This document shows positions 1 to 13,211 of a DNA stretch of 64,000 nt, one piece after another (the stretch's first letter is position 1; each line of letters starts with the position of its first letter). Position numbers and translations under genes: made by a program. This DNA comes from Symsagittifera roscoffensis. Lineage: Eukaryota; Xenacoelomorpha; Acoela; Convolutidae. The stretch is from assembly GCF_963678635.1 (NCBI RefSeq), contig NC_087064.1, forward strand, positions 65,589,548 to 65,653,547, read 5' to 3'. The notes beneath the pieces were generated by a model. That model had not been told where the DNA came from. It searched no databases and worked only from the letters and a program-made list of their open reading frames with translations.

Positions 1-2240
1 GCCATAATTGAAACACTCTTTTAAAATCAAAATTGGAGGTGAGAGATAAATTGGAATACTTTGTTACTTCTGATTGCGTAATCAATCAGCAACTTGTGAT
101 TAGGCCAATTAAAATATAACAAGGTAAAATTTGCAGCAGTTAATCAAAGTTTTGACTCAATTACAATAAATGTTTCCCTGAAAATCTAATAGTAGTACAA
201 TTTTGATTTTTCCCAATTACAAAAATTCAAATGGTATGAAAATTTCAAAATAATCAATCAACAGTCTTTAAGTAATCATAATTCAATTTCAATTTGAATG
301 TTTTGATCAACTTCATTCTTTGTTTTCAGTTCTAGCGCAAAATCTATTTTTTATGGACCTGACTTTCACAGTTACATCAATTGTAGAAACAGATTAAATG
401 ATCCCGTACTGGTCTATATATGCAAAATCAGTTTTTTTTTACTGTTGTGACAGATGTTAAATTGAAAACAAAACAACTGTCCAAAACGACTCTAAGCGCT
501 AATAAAAAAATTATAATTTTCCCAAAGATTTAATCCGATTTGACTTAAAAAAGTCAATTTTGAATCATCTCAGATAATAATAGTTTATACATAACACCCT
601 TGAACACAACAGATTAATTTTTTATTTGAATAAATTTAAAAAAGTATGGATGATTGTAAATAGTTACATTAAAAAAAATTGCATTAAAAGTAATTCAAGA
701 AACCGCTTACAGTATTTGTGTTTTTTTTTGTCAAAAATACTTGAAGGAAGTAAAGTTGATATCTCCTGTAAAAACATTGATTGTAAAAAAGTTTATTACA
801 CGAACCAAAAGCTAAATTGTTTCCAACCACTAAAAGCAAAAAAAAATTAGTTGAAACTGAGACTGTTTTTAACGCAAATTAAGGTGAAAGTTTCATTTAA
901 ATTATAATTTTCAAGTAGCTTATTCGGTTCTGGCTAGACTTTAAATAGAAAAAAAACTAATATCGAAATCAAAATTCCTGACTTTTTCTCGAAAATTTTC
1001 ATCGCTTATGGAGAAGAGTAGCCGCTCGATACCTTTTCTGCACGAGCATTTAACAATTTTTCAGATAAAGATCAGTGATTGTGATTTTGGTGATTATTTT
1101 TAGTCTGGACACTTTAACCAGGACCGAACGAGATAGTTGAGAGGTATGTTACTGTTTACAAAAAAGTATATATTTTACGTTTTTCAAGTCTAATAGAAAT
1201 AATGAATTTGGCTAACTCAATTTGGGTTGATTTTTGAGTCACATTAAATTGCTTGATACGGCGCAGTACAACAGTGCCAAAGTACAATGCCGAAAAACTA
1301 ATGTAGTTCATTAGTGCCAAAAAGTTTGTTGAAAACGGTTTTTATTGATCCCAAATCGCTGACAAGTAATCTAACTCAAATTGACGGAAAAGTCAAACTG
1401 GCCAGTTTAATTGATGCCACTTGTTCAACAAAAAAAATTTCCCAATCGCCGCGTCACACATTTTTCTGAGCAAACAATTAACACAGCAAATTGTCAAGTT
1501 GTTTCCTCAGTTTTGCTCCAAAACAAAACAGTATTCAAACATCAATTTTATTTTCAAATATTTTCAGTTTTCGGCAATGTTGAACACACTTTCAGTTTCG
1601 GCACTTTTGCACTTCGGCACTGCTGAGCGCACAACTTGATACACTGCGCATTGTAAGAAAAACCGCAATATTGATTGCATTAGTTATCCCATTGTTAAAA
1701 ATTCTTTTGCAAGCCCAACAAAATCATTAAAAAAATTGAACTATGTTTGATCATATCTCGTGAAAGTTTAAGGTCAGATGAGTGGCAGGTTTGATTCAAA
1801 AGATGTAGACATGCTTCAGATTTCCCATAACGGCCTCTTCAGCAATACAAAGCCTCTAATAACACTAAAGCCACACTAGGGATTTAGTAAGTTTTTTGTT
1901 ACTGGGCAAAGAGGTTGGAGGTTTAAAATGATTAACAGTCAGAACTACTATCAGCTGCAAATTTTTTTACTCTATAAAAGATTGATTTAGCAGATTCCAG
2001 CAAAATTTTTGATGAAAGATAGTTAAGGGCAAAGCGGATTTTGAGAAACATTTAAAAAGATGATAAAAGATATTGTCCAAACACTTATATTACAAACCGG
2101 GTTTCCTAGGTTGAGGCGCTTGAAATTTGTATTAGGTTTTTATTTTTTCGACTATAACTATTTTTTCGAGTCGATAACTGTCAGTAGATGAGTCGATCAG
2201 GATCAATGCATGAGTCGACCACCCGCAATGAGGTTCCATG
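1..2240. other. AT-rich stretch without recognisable gene
   Basis: I see only low-complexity AT-rich DNA. The open frames here (for example 626-850 and 1411-1639) are short, lysine- or phenylalanine-rich, overlap in several frames and lack splice or start context, so I read them as chance. No transposon ends or RNA genes were recognised. Confidence 0.6.
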
Positions 2241-2244
2241 GATA

Positions 2245-2376
2245 AAAATTGATTATAATCGTTTTCCGTGGTCAAAATGATGCCGTTATAATCGATTATA
2301 ATTCCTCTTGGAAGCACACAATCGATTATAATAGATAAAATCCATTATTTTAAAACAATTTAAATCGATTATAATG
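2245..2376. repeat. Cluster of ATCGATTATAAT motifs with a 16-bp palindrome
   Basis: Four copies of a motif close to ATCGATTATAAT lie within about 130 bp. The copy at 2286-2301 extends to the perfect palindrome TTATAATCGATTATAA; the others are near 2245-2258, 2321-2332 and 2364-2375. The role is unknown. They could be protein-binding sites or the remains of a foldback element. Confidence 0.5.
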
Positions 2377-4838
2377 AAATACCCCAATGCTTACGGCATC
2401 CACCCAACTTTACCGCCCTCCCCGAACAAATAACCCCTCCGACCCCCTCCCCCCATTTCTCATCCGCCTTTTCACACCTAACCGTTCCCAAAACCCCCTG
2501 GATCTCCAAATCTGCAATTTACCCAACCCTCTAGCAGTTTCCAACATTTTTCGGAAATTTTTCGAAAACTTTGAAAAAACAGGCCAAAAAGCGTTTGGCT
2601 AAACGAAGAGAGGTGATACCACAAATAAGAAAAAGTAAGAATAAAAAAACAACAAAGTTTACAAGCCAAATGTAAATCTGAATTTAGCGATTGCATGTCC
2701 AAGTTTTAAAAGTATAGGAAAAAAATTGGAAAATCCAGGCTCTTGCGTACAACAAATTATGATTCTTTGTAGTTCATTATTTTCCATTATGGTCCATTAT
2801 GAGTCTTTGGCATTTTTTAATGCTTCTTATCGTTAATTTTGTTCGTCCTAAAAGTCGACACCGGACATTGTTCGACCCACAAAATCGAGACAAAATAACG
2901 GTCGTCTCATGCGGTCTATACGATAGCCGATCACCGAAACCTGGGTTCCAGAGGCTTCTAAAAGGAAAAAAAACTACATACCTTACCATCAGATGAAAAA
3001 TCTGCAGTTGAAGTTCTGCTCAGGTGGATTGAGGAGTATGATGAAGGTGATTAAATAAGTGAAAATAACATTTCACGCAAGAAATTCTCAGCCTATGTAA
3101 CCTGCGTAGTCCATAGATTGTTTAGATGATTCTGGTGATATTAGCAGGAATTAATTACCTAACAAATAAATGTCAACCAATTATATCTCATTTTTAGGCA
3201 CTGTAAGAATTTTGATCACGCATTGAAGAATTTGATCACGCGTTTTTGATCACGCGTTTTTTTGCTTCAAATTAACTAAAATTAGGTTAAAACAACCAAA
3301 GAAAATCCTATCTCTTAAAATGAAAATGATTTTCAAGATGAAACATAAATTTTGAATGAGTTTTGCCTCTAGTGGTCACAAACGCGAAGCAAATTACCAA
3401 TAATTGTGCCGATTTTTTCCTTCCATTTAATTGCAATTTATATACACACTATTGTCATCGATTAACTAAAATTTCGTTTTTTCTTAATTCTAATTAATTT
3501 TGGAACATGTGATTAAAACCACCTTTTTAACCTAAGCTTTTATTTCTTTGTCCATAGTAAAAAAAGGTTCATCAAAAATTCTTACCCTAATTTTGGTTCA
3601 TCAAATTAAATTTTGGTTTAGCAAAATTTCTCTTTCCACTCCAAAAACGACTATATTCAGTTTTGAGTAATTAAATTAAGAAAACGATAGTCTACAAAAG
3701 ATTGAAAATTTAGTTTTAATGGCTCTAAGGTTCGTAAACTTGTTTGAAAACTTGATTAAGTTCAAAATAAATTTGATTAAGAAGGTATAAAGGCAATAAA
3801 GTTTGGCAGCTAAAAGTAAAAAATAGGAGTCCACTCACCTGGGCTTGTGATACACATAACTGCGTTTCTGCTAATCAGAAATTCAACCGCTCTTTCTTAA
3901 AATGGAAAAACTCTCCGAAACAGCTTATAAAGGTTGGAAAAGTTCGTTTTCATTTGCGCAAAAAAAAAACGATTTTTTTTAGATAGCCCGATTTTCTTCA
4001 AAGAGGAAAAATCAGAACTTTTAAACAGGCAACGGATAAATAAATGCACCAAATAAGGCGTTAAATTGCAAAGGAACTGATTCATTGGCTGGCTTAGTCA
4101 TCAAAAAAAAGAAGAGCCGTGTTTTTTTCAGCATGTTATTTAATTGATTTAAGTTACTAATTTTAATATTCAATTCTTAGCGTACAAACAAAGCAATAAA
4201 AACATTTTTTGATAGCGGCTTTTTAAGAAATCAAAGAAAAAATAGAAATTTTCTGTTTTGCAACGGTAATGAAAAAATAGATACAACTATATAGAACAAT
4301 ATTTTAGTCAAACTAATTCTTAAATCATCTAAGACGCCAATTTTCTGAGTGTTTTAGAAAATAAGAATTATTGCAGCAACGTTAGAGTGGTGTTTTTTTT
4401 GACGGGAAGGGTTTTTTTAAATATTGTCATCAGTTATGTAGGGCGGCCATTTTGATTTTTGAGTAAATTATTGGGCAAGTTTTTTGAACGCATTGAATTT
4501 TTGAACTGTTTCCGGAATTTTAGAAAAGTGGCCATAAACTGATTTCTGCAGCATACGAGATTATTGGTGCCGAACGCACATTTGGAGATATTTTATGCTC
4601 CGTCAGCCAAAGTTGCATACTATAAAAATAGGAAAACGGGGACGCTTTGAAAAACAGTTTGACAACCAGATTCGAGGGAGTTTTCTAATATGAAATTGTT
4701 GATAGAATAGTGGGTCAACCCAGTAGCAGAATTAGGGGGGCGGTGGGTTGGACGAAATCCCCAGTTCAGTGATTGGACCCCTTGACAACCCAAAAAGTCT
4801 TCCTTGATACTATTTAAAGAGCTCCCCTCGTTGATCAG
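2377..4838. other. Gene-free stretch with a small TGATCACGCG repeat
   Basis: This stretch contains a pyrimidine-rich patch (about 2395-2540), a region open on both strands near 2777-2996 with no recognisable product, and three near-copies of TTTGATCACGCGTT at about 3211-3263. The rest is AT-rich with no supported gene. The both-strand open region could be a fragment of an old coding sequence, but I see no motif. Confidence 0.45.
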
Positions 4839-4840
4839 GG

Positions 4841-4963
4841 GAGGTTATCTTGCAAGATCTTGCAAGAATCTTGCAAGATTCTTGTAAAGAAAATGCATCT
4901 CTTTAAAAAATCTTGCAAAATTCTTGCAAGATCATGCAAGAAAACCTCCTTTAAAGATAACCT
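4841..4963. repeat. CTTGCAAGAT repeat inside a 10-bp inverted repeat
   Basis: The motif CTTGCAAGAT and close variants recur about six times between 4849 and 4943, and each is itself nearly palindromic. The cluster is bracketed by AGGTTATCTT (4842-4851) and its reverse complement AAGATAACCT (4953-4962). One isolated related copy (CTTGCAAGAT) lies near 5387. The structure would fold on itself when single stranded. No function is assigned. Confidence 0.55.
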
Positions 4964-4969
4964 TAATTC

Positions 4970-7900
4970 TAGCAAGATTTTTAAAAAAATGATTTTTTTG
5001 TGAATAAAAAATTTTACACTAGAAGACAAGAAATTTTTTTCTACCAGTAGACACTTTACCAGTTGCAAGTAGAAAACCTTGAATAATTGAACAAATCAAC
5101 ATTAAAAAGCAAAACATAACCTCATAATAAGATGAACATAATAATTTATCGGATTTATGTGAACTCAACATACAAAATATCTCAAGCTAATTGACTCTAT
5201 TCATCAAAATTTTGACAAAAAAATGAAATTTAAACGCTAGAGTTGCAAAACTAGATGAAAAAATCCAATAAAGTCGAAAAATTTTGATTTCAAATGCATA
5301 AATTATAACGGCAATTTGAAATATTTTACATTACGAAAAATGAAAAATCAAAATTTTTATGAACACTTTTAAAAATTGTTTAAGAGCTTGCAAGATTACC
5401 TTTTTTGATCGACTAGGGTCATTTTTGGCAAATTAGCCCGAAAGTTTTTCTAAAGGCGCCTTTGGCACCTAAAAAAAAACTTTTTTTGAGGGAGCCGACA
5501 AAACGCACTTTTTTGGTCAAATTTTCAAAAAAGAAAACAAAATTGCTCCTCGAGAAAAACTTAGTTAACCCCTTAGGAATGTTTGTCTACAAAAGCGGAC
5601 TTAGGAATCAATCAACCTGGGGCTGTGTGTTCAAAAGTCACAAATAACGTCAAACTTCCTTTTCGATCAAATAACGTGATTATTCGAGCTATGATAAAAC
5701 ACAAAAAGTTTTGATTTTTGTCTAGTTTTGTCACTTTAAAGTCGGCCAATATTCATGTTTTCACTAGCCTGTACGGATTAACGATAAAAAGCATGCTACC
5801 TTTGAAAAAAGATGGCAAGTTATTATTTTACAGGTTATACTATCTTTAGAAACGCACTGAATGAATCACAGGTTGAGCTCAGTGTTTTAGATTTTAGGCA
5901 CATGAATTTTTAAAGAAATCTGAAAAAGAGCTGATCAGATATTGTTATAAAAACAATCAAGTTATAAAAAATTAACGAAACTGATCAATACAAATCCAAT
6001 TTGGAGCCCCGTATTATTTGAAATTTTTAAAAGCGTTTTTTATGAAACGATTTAATTTATTTGGAAATTAATTGAGAAATGGGATAAAAGCAGTTTTGAC
6101 CAGCCCTTGTGATAAAATTTAGTTCAACTTAATTCGCCCTTAATTACAAAACAAAACATCAAGAAGATCGGTTTAAACACTTTTGAAAAATTGAAAATAT
6201 TTCTTGGAATCATTTTGTTATCCTGATTTTGACAAAAATTACGAGAGAGTTCATTGCGTGAACGGTCGATTGCATTTTCATCAGAAAAAAGTTTGATTGA
6301 AAAAAAAAACGAAACAGAACTAGTTTTTACCGAAACAAATTGATTTTTTTTCAGATTATATTGCCTGCTAAGCAATGAAATTGAAATCATTTTAGAGATT
6401 TTTGTGTTGTAATTGCCTCAGGTTGGGTTTTTGCTATTACACAAACTCTTTAATGTAGAAGAATAGCTGTTTTTTTATTTTTTAAACTAGTGTCGTGTTT
6501 TGTGCGGTTTAGGCGTAATCCACATCAGACGTCTTCAAAACAAACTGATTAACCAAGAGCAAAGAATGAAAACAATTTCTAGGAAATCTCAAAGAATAGT
6601 TTTTTTATTTTGCAATTCTGGTCAATGAAGCGCTGAATGAAGCTCTTAAAGTTAGTATACAAATAACTTTAGTTAAGTTTTTGTTAGCCTAAATAAGCAA
6701 CTTTCATATAACTAACGTTATTTGATTGCTTTTTTGCTCGAAATAATTTAAAGCTCGAAAAAATTCAAACTGGTTTATCTCGACACTGAGAAAACTTTTT
6801 GGATTTTTTTGCTGTTCGAATCATAAGTAAAAGGGATTCAATTTGAAACATCACTCGGCTAATTTTGATAATTGTTGAGTGTGCTAGCGTAGAAAAAATA
6901 AAACACAACAGAAGACAAACTTGCTCCCCATTCTCACTAGTCAGAACAAAAAATAAAATGATTCTCAAACCTACACAAATAATTGAACACTAAAAAGGTT
7001 GCCTTAACTCAATTTGACTTTGATTTTTTTCTTTTCTCGCATTGCTTTCAGAAATCTCAAAAATCCCGAACAGTAATTGACCCAACCTGCAATCTTTGAA
7101 ATTGATACGGCAACTTGACAAAGGCTTTTTTTGAAACAGTCTAATTAATTGTAGCTCAATTTTGCGTTGAGCGTTTAACAGAGTGATCGTTTGACAAAAG
7201 TCGCATTTGCTATCCTTTTTGTTCTGTCCTTTGAAAACAATTTTGAAAGCCAGAACAAAAAAGCTAGCTAAAGCAACGTTAATTCAGATGACTGAATTAT
7301 CAAGTATAAAAATTATTAACACTATTAACTATAATACATCTAAAAACTACTCAATTACATGCAATTTTTATCACTTTGCGTTTGACATTGAGGGCTTACT
7401 TTTGTTCGCTAAAAACTACATTATACACGTTATCATTAGTCGGAACATTCAACGTGGCTTTGAGTATGACCAATTTAAGTTGCCACTTTAAGCTCACACT
7501 GTTGCACTCAATTGGGTTTCAAAAACTCAAAACCATCACTGGCATAGGTTACCAATTTAGAAGCCTTTGCCACTCAAACTTTGAAGTTTTAGTTAGGTTG
7601 TCTATGTTTCCTTGAAACTATTTTTAAGATGATTCATTTAAAAGTGTAAAAGATGAGAGGAACTATTTTATAAGATATACTACGTGACCAAATATAGTAT
7701 TTGGTTTTATTTTATTCTATCCAAAATTGTTCACTTACAAAAATAAAAGGAAAACATAAAAACTTTTTTTTTCAAAACAAATTGCAAAATTTTGCTCATT
7801 TTGTTTTCTAAAAATCAAACTTACCTTTTACAGTTTCTTGTTGGGTCGAACGATATCAGTTGTGGAGATGATATTTATCTCAAGTTAGAATGAAAACTCA

Positions 7901-8475
7901 AACAAACCCATTGAACCGAATTAAAAGTTAAAACTACGTTTAAACGAGTTCTTAGATTAGAACGCCTCGAGGTACCACAAGTTAACTTTTTTCAGTTGGA
8001 AGGAGTGTTTTTTTCCAACTTTCAAAAGGTCCAAACAGCCATCAAAGTCGATAAGGATTATCTTTTGTACTGAAATAAACACAAAGGAGCATTTTGGGGT
8101 GTAAGTTCCACCATTTTTTCAGTTATCGTTATGCTTCTAACGTCACAGGAAAAATAAGATAACAAAAATAGCTTCTGGAAACATCCGTTTTATTTTAAGA
8201 TGTCGGGATTTTGTTTTGTCAATTGATCTAATTATTTTGCAGGTCATAGAAGGTGGTATAGTTCAATTTAAATGTCAGTGGCTCTAAATACAACTCATTT
8301 GCAATAAAAAATCATTAGGTACAACCAAGTTCAACTTGAGAACTTAATACAGTTTAATTTAGAGTTGAGAAATAGCAAAAATTAGTCCATTTAGATCAGA
8401 AACTACAATTTTCCCGAAGATCCCGGTTTTGGAAACATTTTGAAGACTGTTCTAAAGAGCAGCAAAATAGTTTTT
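4970..8475. other. AT-rich stretch, possible hAT-like fragment near 5.45-5.6 kb
   Basis: No gene is supported. At about 5455-5600 the text (AGGCGCCTTTGGC, GGTCAAATTTTC, CTCGAGAAAAAC) resembles the interior and CTCGAG end region of the hAT-type short elements found at 26.8 and 30.5 kb, so an old fragment is possible. Overlapping frames at 7207-7615 have no motif or splice context and are read as chance. Confidence 0.35.
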
Positions 8476-8485
8476 CTGAGCTTCC

Positions 8486-8526
8486 AAAGAAAGCTATTTT
8501 GCCAAAGAAAGCTATTTTGCCAAAAA
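8486..8526. repeat. Two-copy 18-bp tandem repeat
   Basis: The segment AAAGAAAGCTATTTTGCC is present twice in direct succession. It is a simple local duplication with no associated gene. Confidence 0.6.
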
Positions 8527-11060
8527 CTTTCATCTTTTAGATAGCTTCAACTTCAATTTTAAAGGTTTTTCTAAATTATTCGATTCCTAAATTAATCTTC
8601 TTCTAAAATATTTTCATAATCAGTTAATTTTACTTTCGATGTAAATTGGATTGAAAATTTTATTATCATCTTCTAAAAACAAACCTTGGTAAATGGTAAG
8701 TTTGCAGTTAAAATAAGCGATGTAGAAAAATAATTAAGTACAAAAATGTTAGTTTTAAAATAAATCAACTTGTTTGGCCCCAAATATTTAAGGAAGGCAA
8801 TTAAAAAGAAGGAACAGTAAAAATGGAGGTGGTAATGTCAAACACGTTTTATTACACTTCAGTCGCTTTCAAAAACGGCGTCTGAAATAACATGTGAAAC
8901 CAGTCAAGAGAATCTTTCAGGCCCCTGAGTTTAAAAATACCGGCAATAAAAAAAGAAACAAATAAGCAAGCTTAATTTACTGGGTTAAATTTGCACAGCA
9001 AATTATCAGCTCTGCTGATTTTAGAGTAATGAAGTGTCTTTTTTTTCTGCAAATGAAAGAAGGAAGTCAAAAAGCAATAAGTACACGGCGGATGATTATG
9101 TCATCGTGTGGCTATAAAAACGTACTTGGCACATTTTAAAGGACGCTTATTCACCAATGAAAGAAACAGATGAAATTTTCTGCCCCTAAAAACGGCCACA
9201 TTTTAACAAAAATTGGGCATTTATTTTCATATACTAGCAACAAAAAATCCATGTTTAATCATAGGATTGCCATTAGATAGGCGTATTTTTGACGGGGGAT
9301 CAACGGTAGTTGGCAAATAACAACAGTTACTTTTGTATATTTAACGTTTCTTTTAACTATTTTCAAAGGCAGATTATATACCTGGCTTAATCAGTGAAAA
9401 TTAAAAACAACACAAAATAATCCCTCGTTTTTGTTGGTAAGTCCATGCATGTGCAAAATTATGGTTTCCTTTTATAAACGAATTCTACAACGTAAACATA
9501 TTTACTCAGTCGAAAAATTCGTACGCGGGCTGAACAAATTATTGAATAAAAAGGGGAGGGGAAAACTAATTTTTTTAGCCGCGGAGGTTTTTAGGAAGTT
9601 AATTTAGCAGTAATTACCGATTTATTGTCCAATTACGTGTTTCTTTCCGACTCATTTTTACCAAAAAAAAACTCAGCTAACTGTTTGATGCATTTTTCTT
9701 CAATTAAATCGATTTTTTTTTCTCCCATAAAGATAGTATGCAGATATTAAAAAAGATATAAATGTTGCTTTAAATTGAAAAGGTTGAGCAGAAATATGGC
9801 ACAATTAACTAGAAATGTCAGAATGAAAATTAGTTTAATAGTTGGATGGAAAACGTCTTTAAAAATAGCAAGCACTGTCGCCAAAAAATCGAATTTCTAT
9901 AATTATTTCAGTTCAATGTGAACATGGTTTTGAAGTTGATTGTCAGAACACGACAGCTAAAAACTCTAAAGACTAAATTGATGAAAATGAATGCCGAATA
10001 CTCGCGTATGAACGATCTCTAAAATGAGATGACGATTTCATACGAAGTTGATGGTCTCACTGAGGAAATAATATGCCGAATTAGCTTACTATTTTGAAAG
10101 CAGTTATAAGCTTTACAAATTCCTAGAAATCGACAAGTTTGCCGCACACAGAAAAATGATTTGTCCTATTTTTTTTCGAAGCAAATATAAAATTGCGCCC
10201 GGGGCAACAATTTTTTCAGGTTTTGAAAACACTCTCGTAGTCAGTAAACTGCTTGAAATTATTTAACAACCCTTCCAGAAAAACTTTGGATTCCAAAAAA
10301 TTGTCTGAATGTTGAGGAGAACTGGTCCGAAATAAAATAAATGAACGAATTGTAACATGAGGTTGTTCTTCAACATCCTATCAACTAGCGGTAAAAAAAC
10401 TGCAAGTAATCAGTTTTAAATGAAGAATTTTCGAAAGTTTTTAGCAATCTTGTTAAAACGGAAGCCTATCAAAGCAGCCAAGACATAAGAAACTTACCAT
10501 GAAGTCAATGCGTAATTCTCAAATAACTAAGGATACACGAGAAAAAAAGGTTTGTTTCTCGAAAACAAATCGGTTTACAGAAGCACCAAAGTACTGATTT
10601 ACCAAAATTTGACGATCGTATAACATAACTTTGAAAAAAATCATCTCTAGTTGCGGTTGAAAATGGTGGCTGCATTTTTAATTAACCCAGCTACCAAACT
10701 GTAAAAAAAAGGACTGGAGGACATTTTTTACTTTATATCGCTTCAAGGTCAAATGGAAGCCCAATTTTGAGGATAGAGATTTAACATGCACTTGTAGCTT
10801 TTCATCCAAGGATGGTTTCTAATCTATTTAGACATCATTTGTCTGAAGATTCTATACAACCATCAAGGTTTATCCCTTGGATGGATAAAAAATAATGGTC
10901 CCTCTGGAATAAAATAATGGGACCCTATTAGCTTTGTATTTAAGATGATTTATCGATTGAAACCAGTTGATCAAATACACAGCCAAAGGGTCATTCTAAT
11001 TCACCTTTGAGCATCATCGATTACCACAATTCTACTAATAAATGACAATGATTTTGAAAC
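8527..11060. other. AT-rich stretch without recognisable gene
   Basis: I found no credible exon, transposon end or RNA gene. A weak hairpin (ACACG..CGTGT with inner GATGA/TCATC) lies near 9082-9109, and two near-identical segments reading AATAATGG(T/G)..CCCT lie at about 10890-10930. Neither supports a call. Confidence 0.5.
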
Positions 11061-11479
11061 ATCCAATTAAAACACTGAGCAAATTGCCGAAAGTTGTCTT
11101 TCGTTGACGACAGCTTTCGCCTTTTTGATTTTTCGGCATTTTTGAACTGTTCTTTTTTTAAAACCGTAATAAACTGTGGCTATGACCCGAGGATAAAAAG
11201 AAAAGATTGATTTAGATTCCCCTGTACACTCAAAAGCTAATGGAGCACAACGAAAAAGAACCGGAAAAATGGGTGATCCTCCACAAGTTAGATAAATTAA
11301 TGAGAACCTGGTTAACAATCACTGTGGTCTGAACAAACAGTGAACTGAAAAAAATTAAACCCATTTGAAAGTGAGGACGTAGTGATGACCATGTGCTTCT
11401 AATAGCATACTCTTATTCTGAGACCCGGGCCGAGGAAGTGATTGCATGCTCAATTATCGCGACTAAACTAGTTTTGATT

Positions 11480-11700
11480 TTTTTCAGACTATCAGGACCA
11501 ATATTGGGTATTTCCACAATGCCGCGACCGAAACTCAATAATTACAGCCTTTGCGGACGATTTGCGGACCATATAACAGATAAAAATCAATTTTGGAAAA
11601 ACTTGAATATTGTCATAGAGATTCGGACGTCTTGTAAGCAGAGTTCTGGTACATATCGACAAAAACTCCAGAAATCAGCGATAAACTAACTCTAATATTA
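11480..11700 (+). pseudogene. LINE-type reverse transcriptase fragment (FADD box), degenerate
   Basis: A frame reading I-I-T-A-F-A-D-D-L-R-T-I, with FADD encoded at 11550-11561, resembles the catalytic box C of non-LTR reverse transcriptases, usually written as hydrophobic residues then (F/Y)ADD. The text just upstream (ILGISTMPRP) and downstream (QSSGTYRQKLQKSAIN) resembles the flanking RT motifs, including the SGL..N..KS segment, but in other frames. Several stops and frameshifts break it, so it cannot encode a working enzyme. No endonuclease or poly-A tail is recognised. The short motif could be coincidence. A translated search of 11.0-11.8 kb against LINE polymerases would decide. Confidence 0.4.
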
Positions 11701-12215
11701 ATCAACTCGGGTTGCAAAATGAGACATTTAGACTAGGAGTTACCGTTATTGCACTCTGCGTCAGCGGAGAACTTTTTAACCGGTTATAAGAACATTAAAA
11801 AAAAAATTGAAAAACAATTTTGGAATTACATTGTATGGTTTTGCATTTACACTGCCTAGAAAACTACATGAAATGTTTTAGAGCTGTCTTTCACAAATGA
11901 TATAATTAAAGTAACAAACTGTTAAATTTTGGCTAAATTTTTCAACGATGATTATTTTTTCAAATTTGAATTTTTAAGTTATCAGACATTGATCAAGGCG
12001 TTCATAAGCAGGCCATACAAAAAAAGGTGTTTTCAGCGTTTCTGAATAAGTTATTTAGCGAAAATTAAAAAAAAATCTAACACTAGTGTATCCAGGACTA
12101 ACATTATGCACACAAAATTATAAATTTTGCATGCTGAAAATTTTTTTTGGAAAATGTTTGTTTGAATTCGTTCTTTGGGTCAATTTCAAATTTACTTAGA
12201 AAAATTATTTGTCTT
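11701..12215. other. AT-rich stretch, nothing recognised
   Basis: No open frame, repeat or splice-flanked segment stands out between the LINE fragment and the foldback cluster. Confidence 0.5.
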
Positions 12216-12220
12216 GCCAT

Positions 12221-12465
12221 AAAAAATGCTTGTCATACAATTTCTATATATGGGAATTGTATGATCAGCATTTTTCAAAAAACAAAAACCTCAGTCCGAA
12301 ACAAAAACCTTTACATTTTTTGTTCAAAAAACAACATCTAGAATCAAACAGACGCAGAAATAAGTTTATTTTTTTATCACCCATTTTTGGAAATTGGGTG
12401 AAAATTGTATGACAAGCATTTTCCCATAAACTTGATGTATGGAATTGTATGATAATCATTTTCGA
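12221..12465. repeat. Foldback cluster built from AATTGTATGA..AGCATTTT
   Basis: A near-perfect hairpin lies at 12222-12275: ATGCTTGTCATACAATT on one side and AATTGTATGATCAGCAT on the other, about 20 bp of stem with one 1-2 nt mismatch and a 12-nt loop. A second inverted copy at 12402-12422 matches the first arm exactly over about 21 bp, and a further diverged copy sits at 12441-12464. The interior also has an inverted CCCA..TGGG pair near 12380-12399. It looks like a compound palindrome or foldback transposon relic. A small-RNA precursor is possible, but there is no expression evidence. Confidence 0.55.
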
Positions 12466-12469
12466 TGTT

Positions 12470-13210
12470 TGAAGGTCAACCCGAGAAGTTAGGGAAATTG
12501 CACTAAAAAACTGCACTAAACAAAAATTGAACTAAACATATGTGATTTTAGTTTTGGCATTATCGAAAAATCGCCAAATCGATATTTGACTTTTCAAAAA
12601 AATTTTGACCAGAAAAAGATACATTTTGGATCAAATGTTAAAACACTATCCTCATGGTTCCGCCCCTTGAAATTTTTGTCTTTGGGTTTGTTTTAGTTTT
12701 TGTTTTCCAGGAAAAATTTGGTGCCAAAAATACTCATTACATTGTTTTGAGTGACATATCATATTAAGGTTTTTCAATCAAAAAATGAGAGAAAATTTGA
12801 GAAGAATTCGGTTTGAAAACTTTTTTTAAGTCTAATATAATATAGGGATAGAGAATAGCGAGATAGAATTGTAGTTGAACACAATTCTAGTTTTTTTTTC
12901 ACTTTACTTTAGTTGGGAATAGTTCTCATTTTTGCAGTTTTTCAATTAATTCAGTCAATTTTTACAAAAAAAAAATTGAACAGCAAATTCGACAAAAAAA
13001 TGAAAAAAACAAACATTTTTTTTAGATAAGTTTGGTCAAAATTTTTGAGCTTTTTGCAGAGCAACCAGCTATCCTTGCTTTAATCAAGCTTTTGAGAATA
13101 TCCCATTTTTGACGATTAGAAGATTCAGTTTCGTTTAAGTATTTACTTGAAGAAATCACACAAATCAAAGCACATGTGCAGGTTTTAATAGTCCCATCTT
13201 AATTTTGCAG
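12470..13210. other. AT-rich stretch without recognisable gene
   Basis: Only low-complexity AT-rich DNA with long A and T runs is visible here. A polypyrimidine-like tract leads into the exon-like frame that follows. Confidence 0.5.
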
Positions 13211-13211
13211 G

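Noticed and set aside
7207-7615. Two overlapping plus-strand frames as exons
   Set aside because: They overlap in different frames, have no splice context and look like background.
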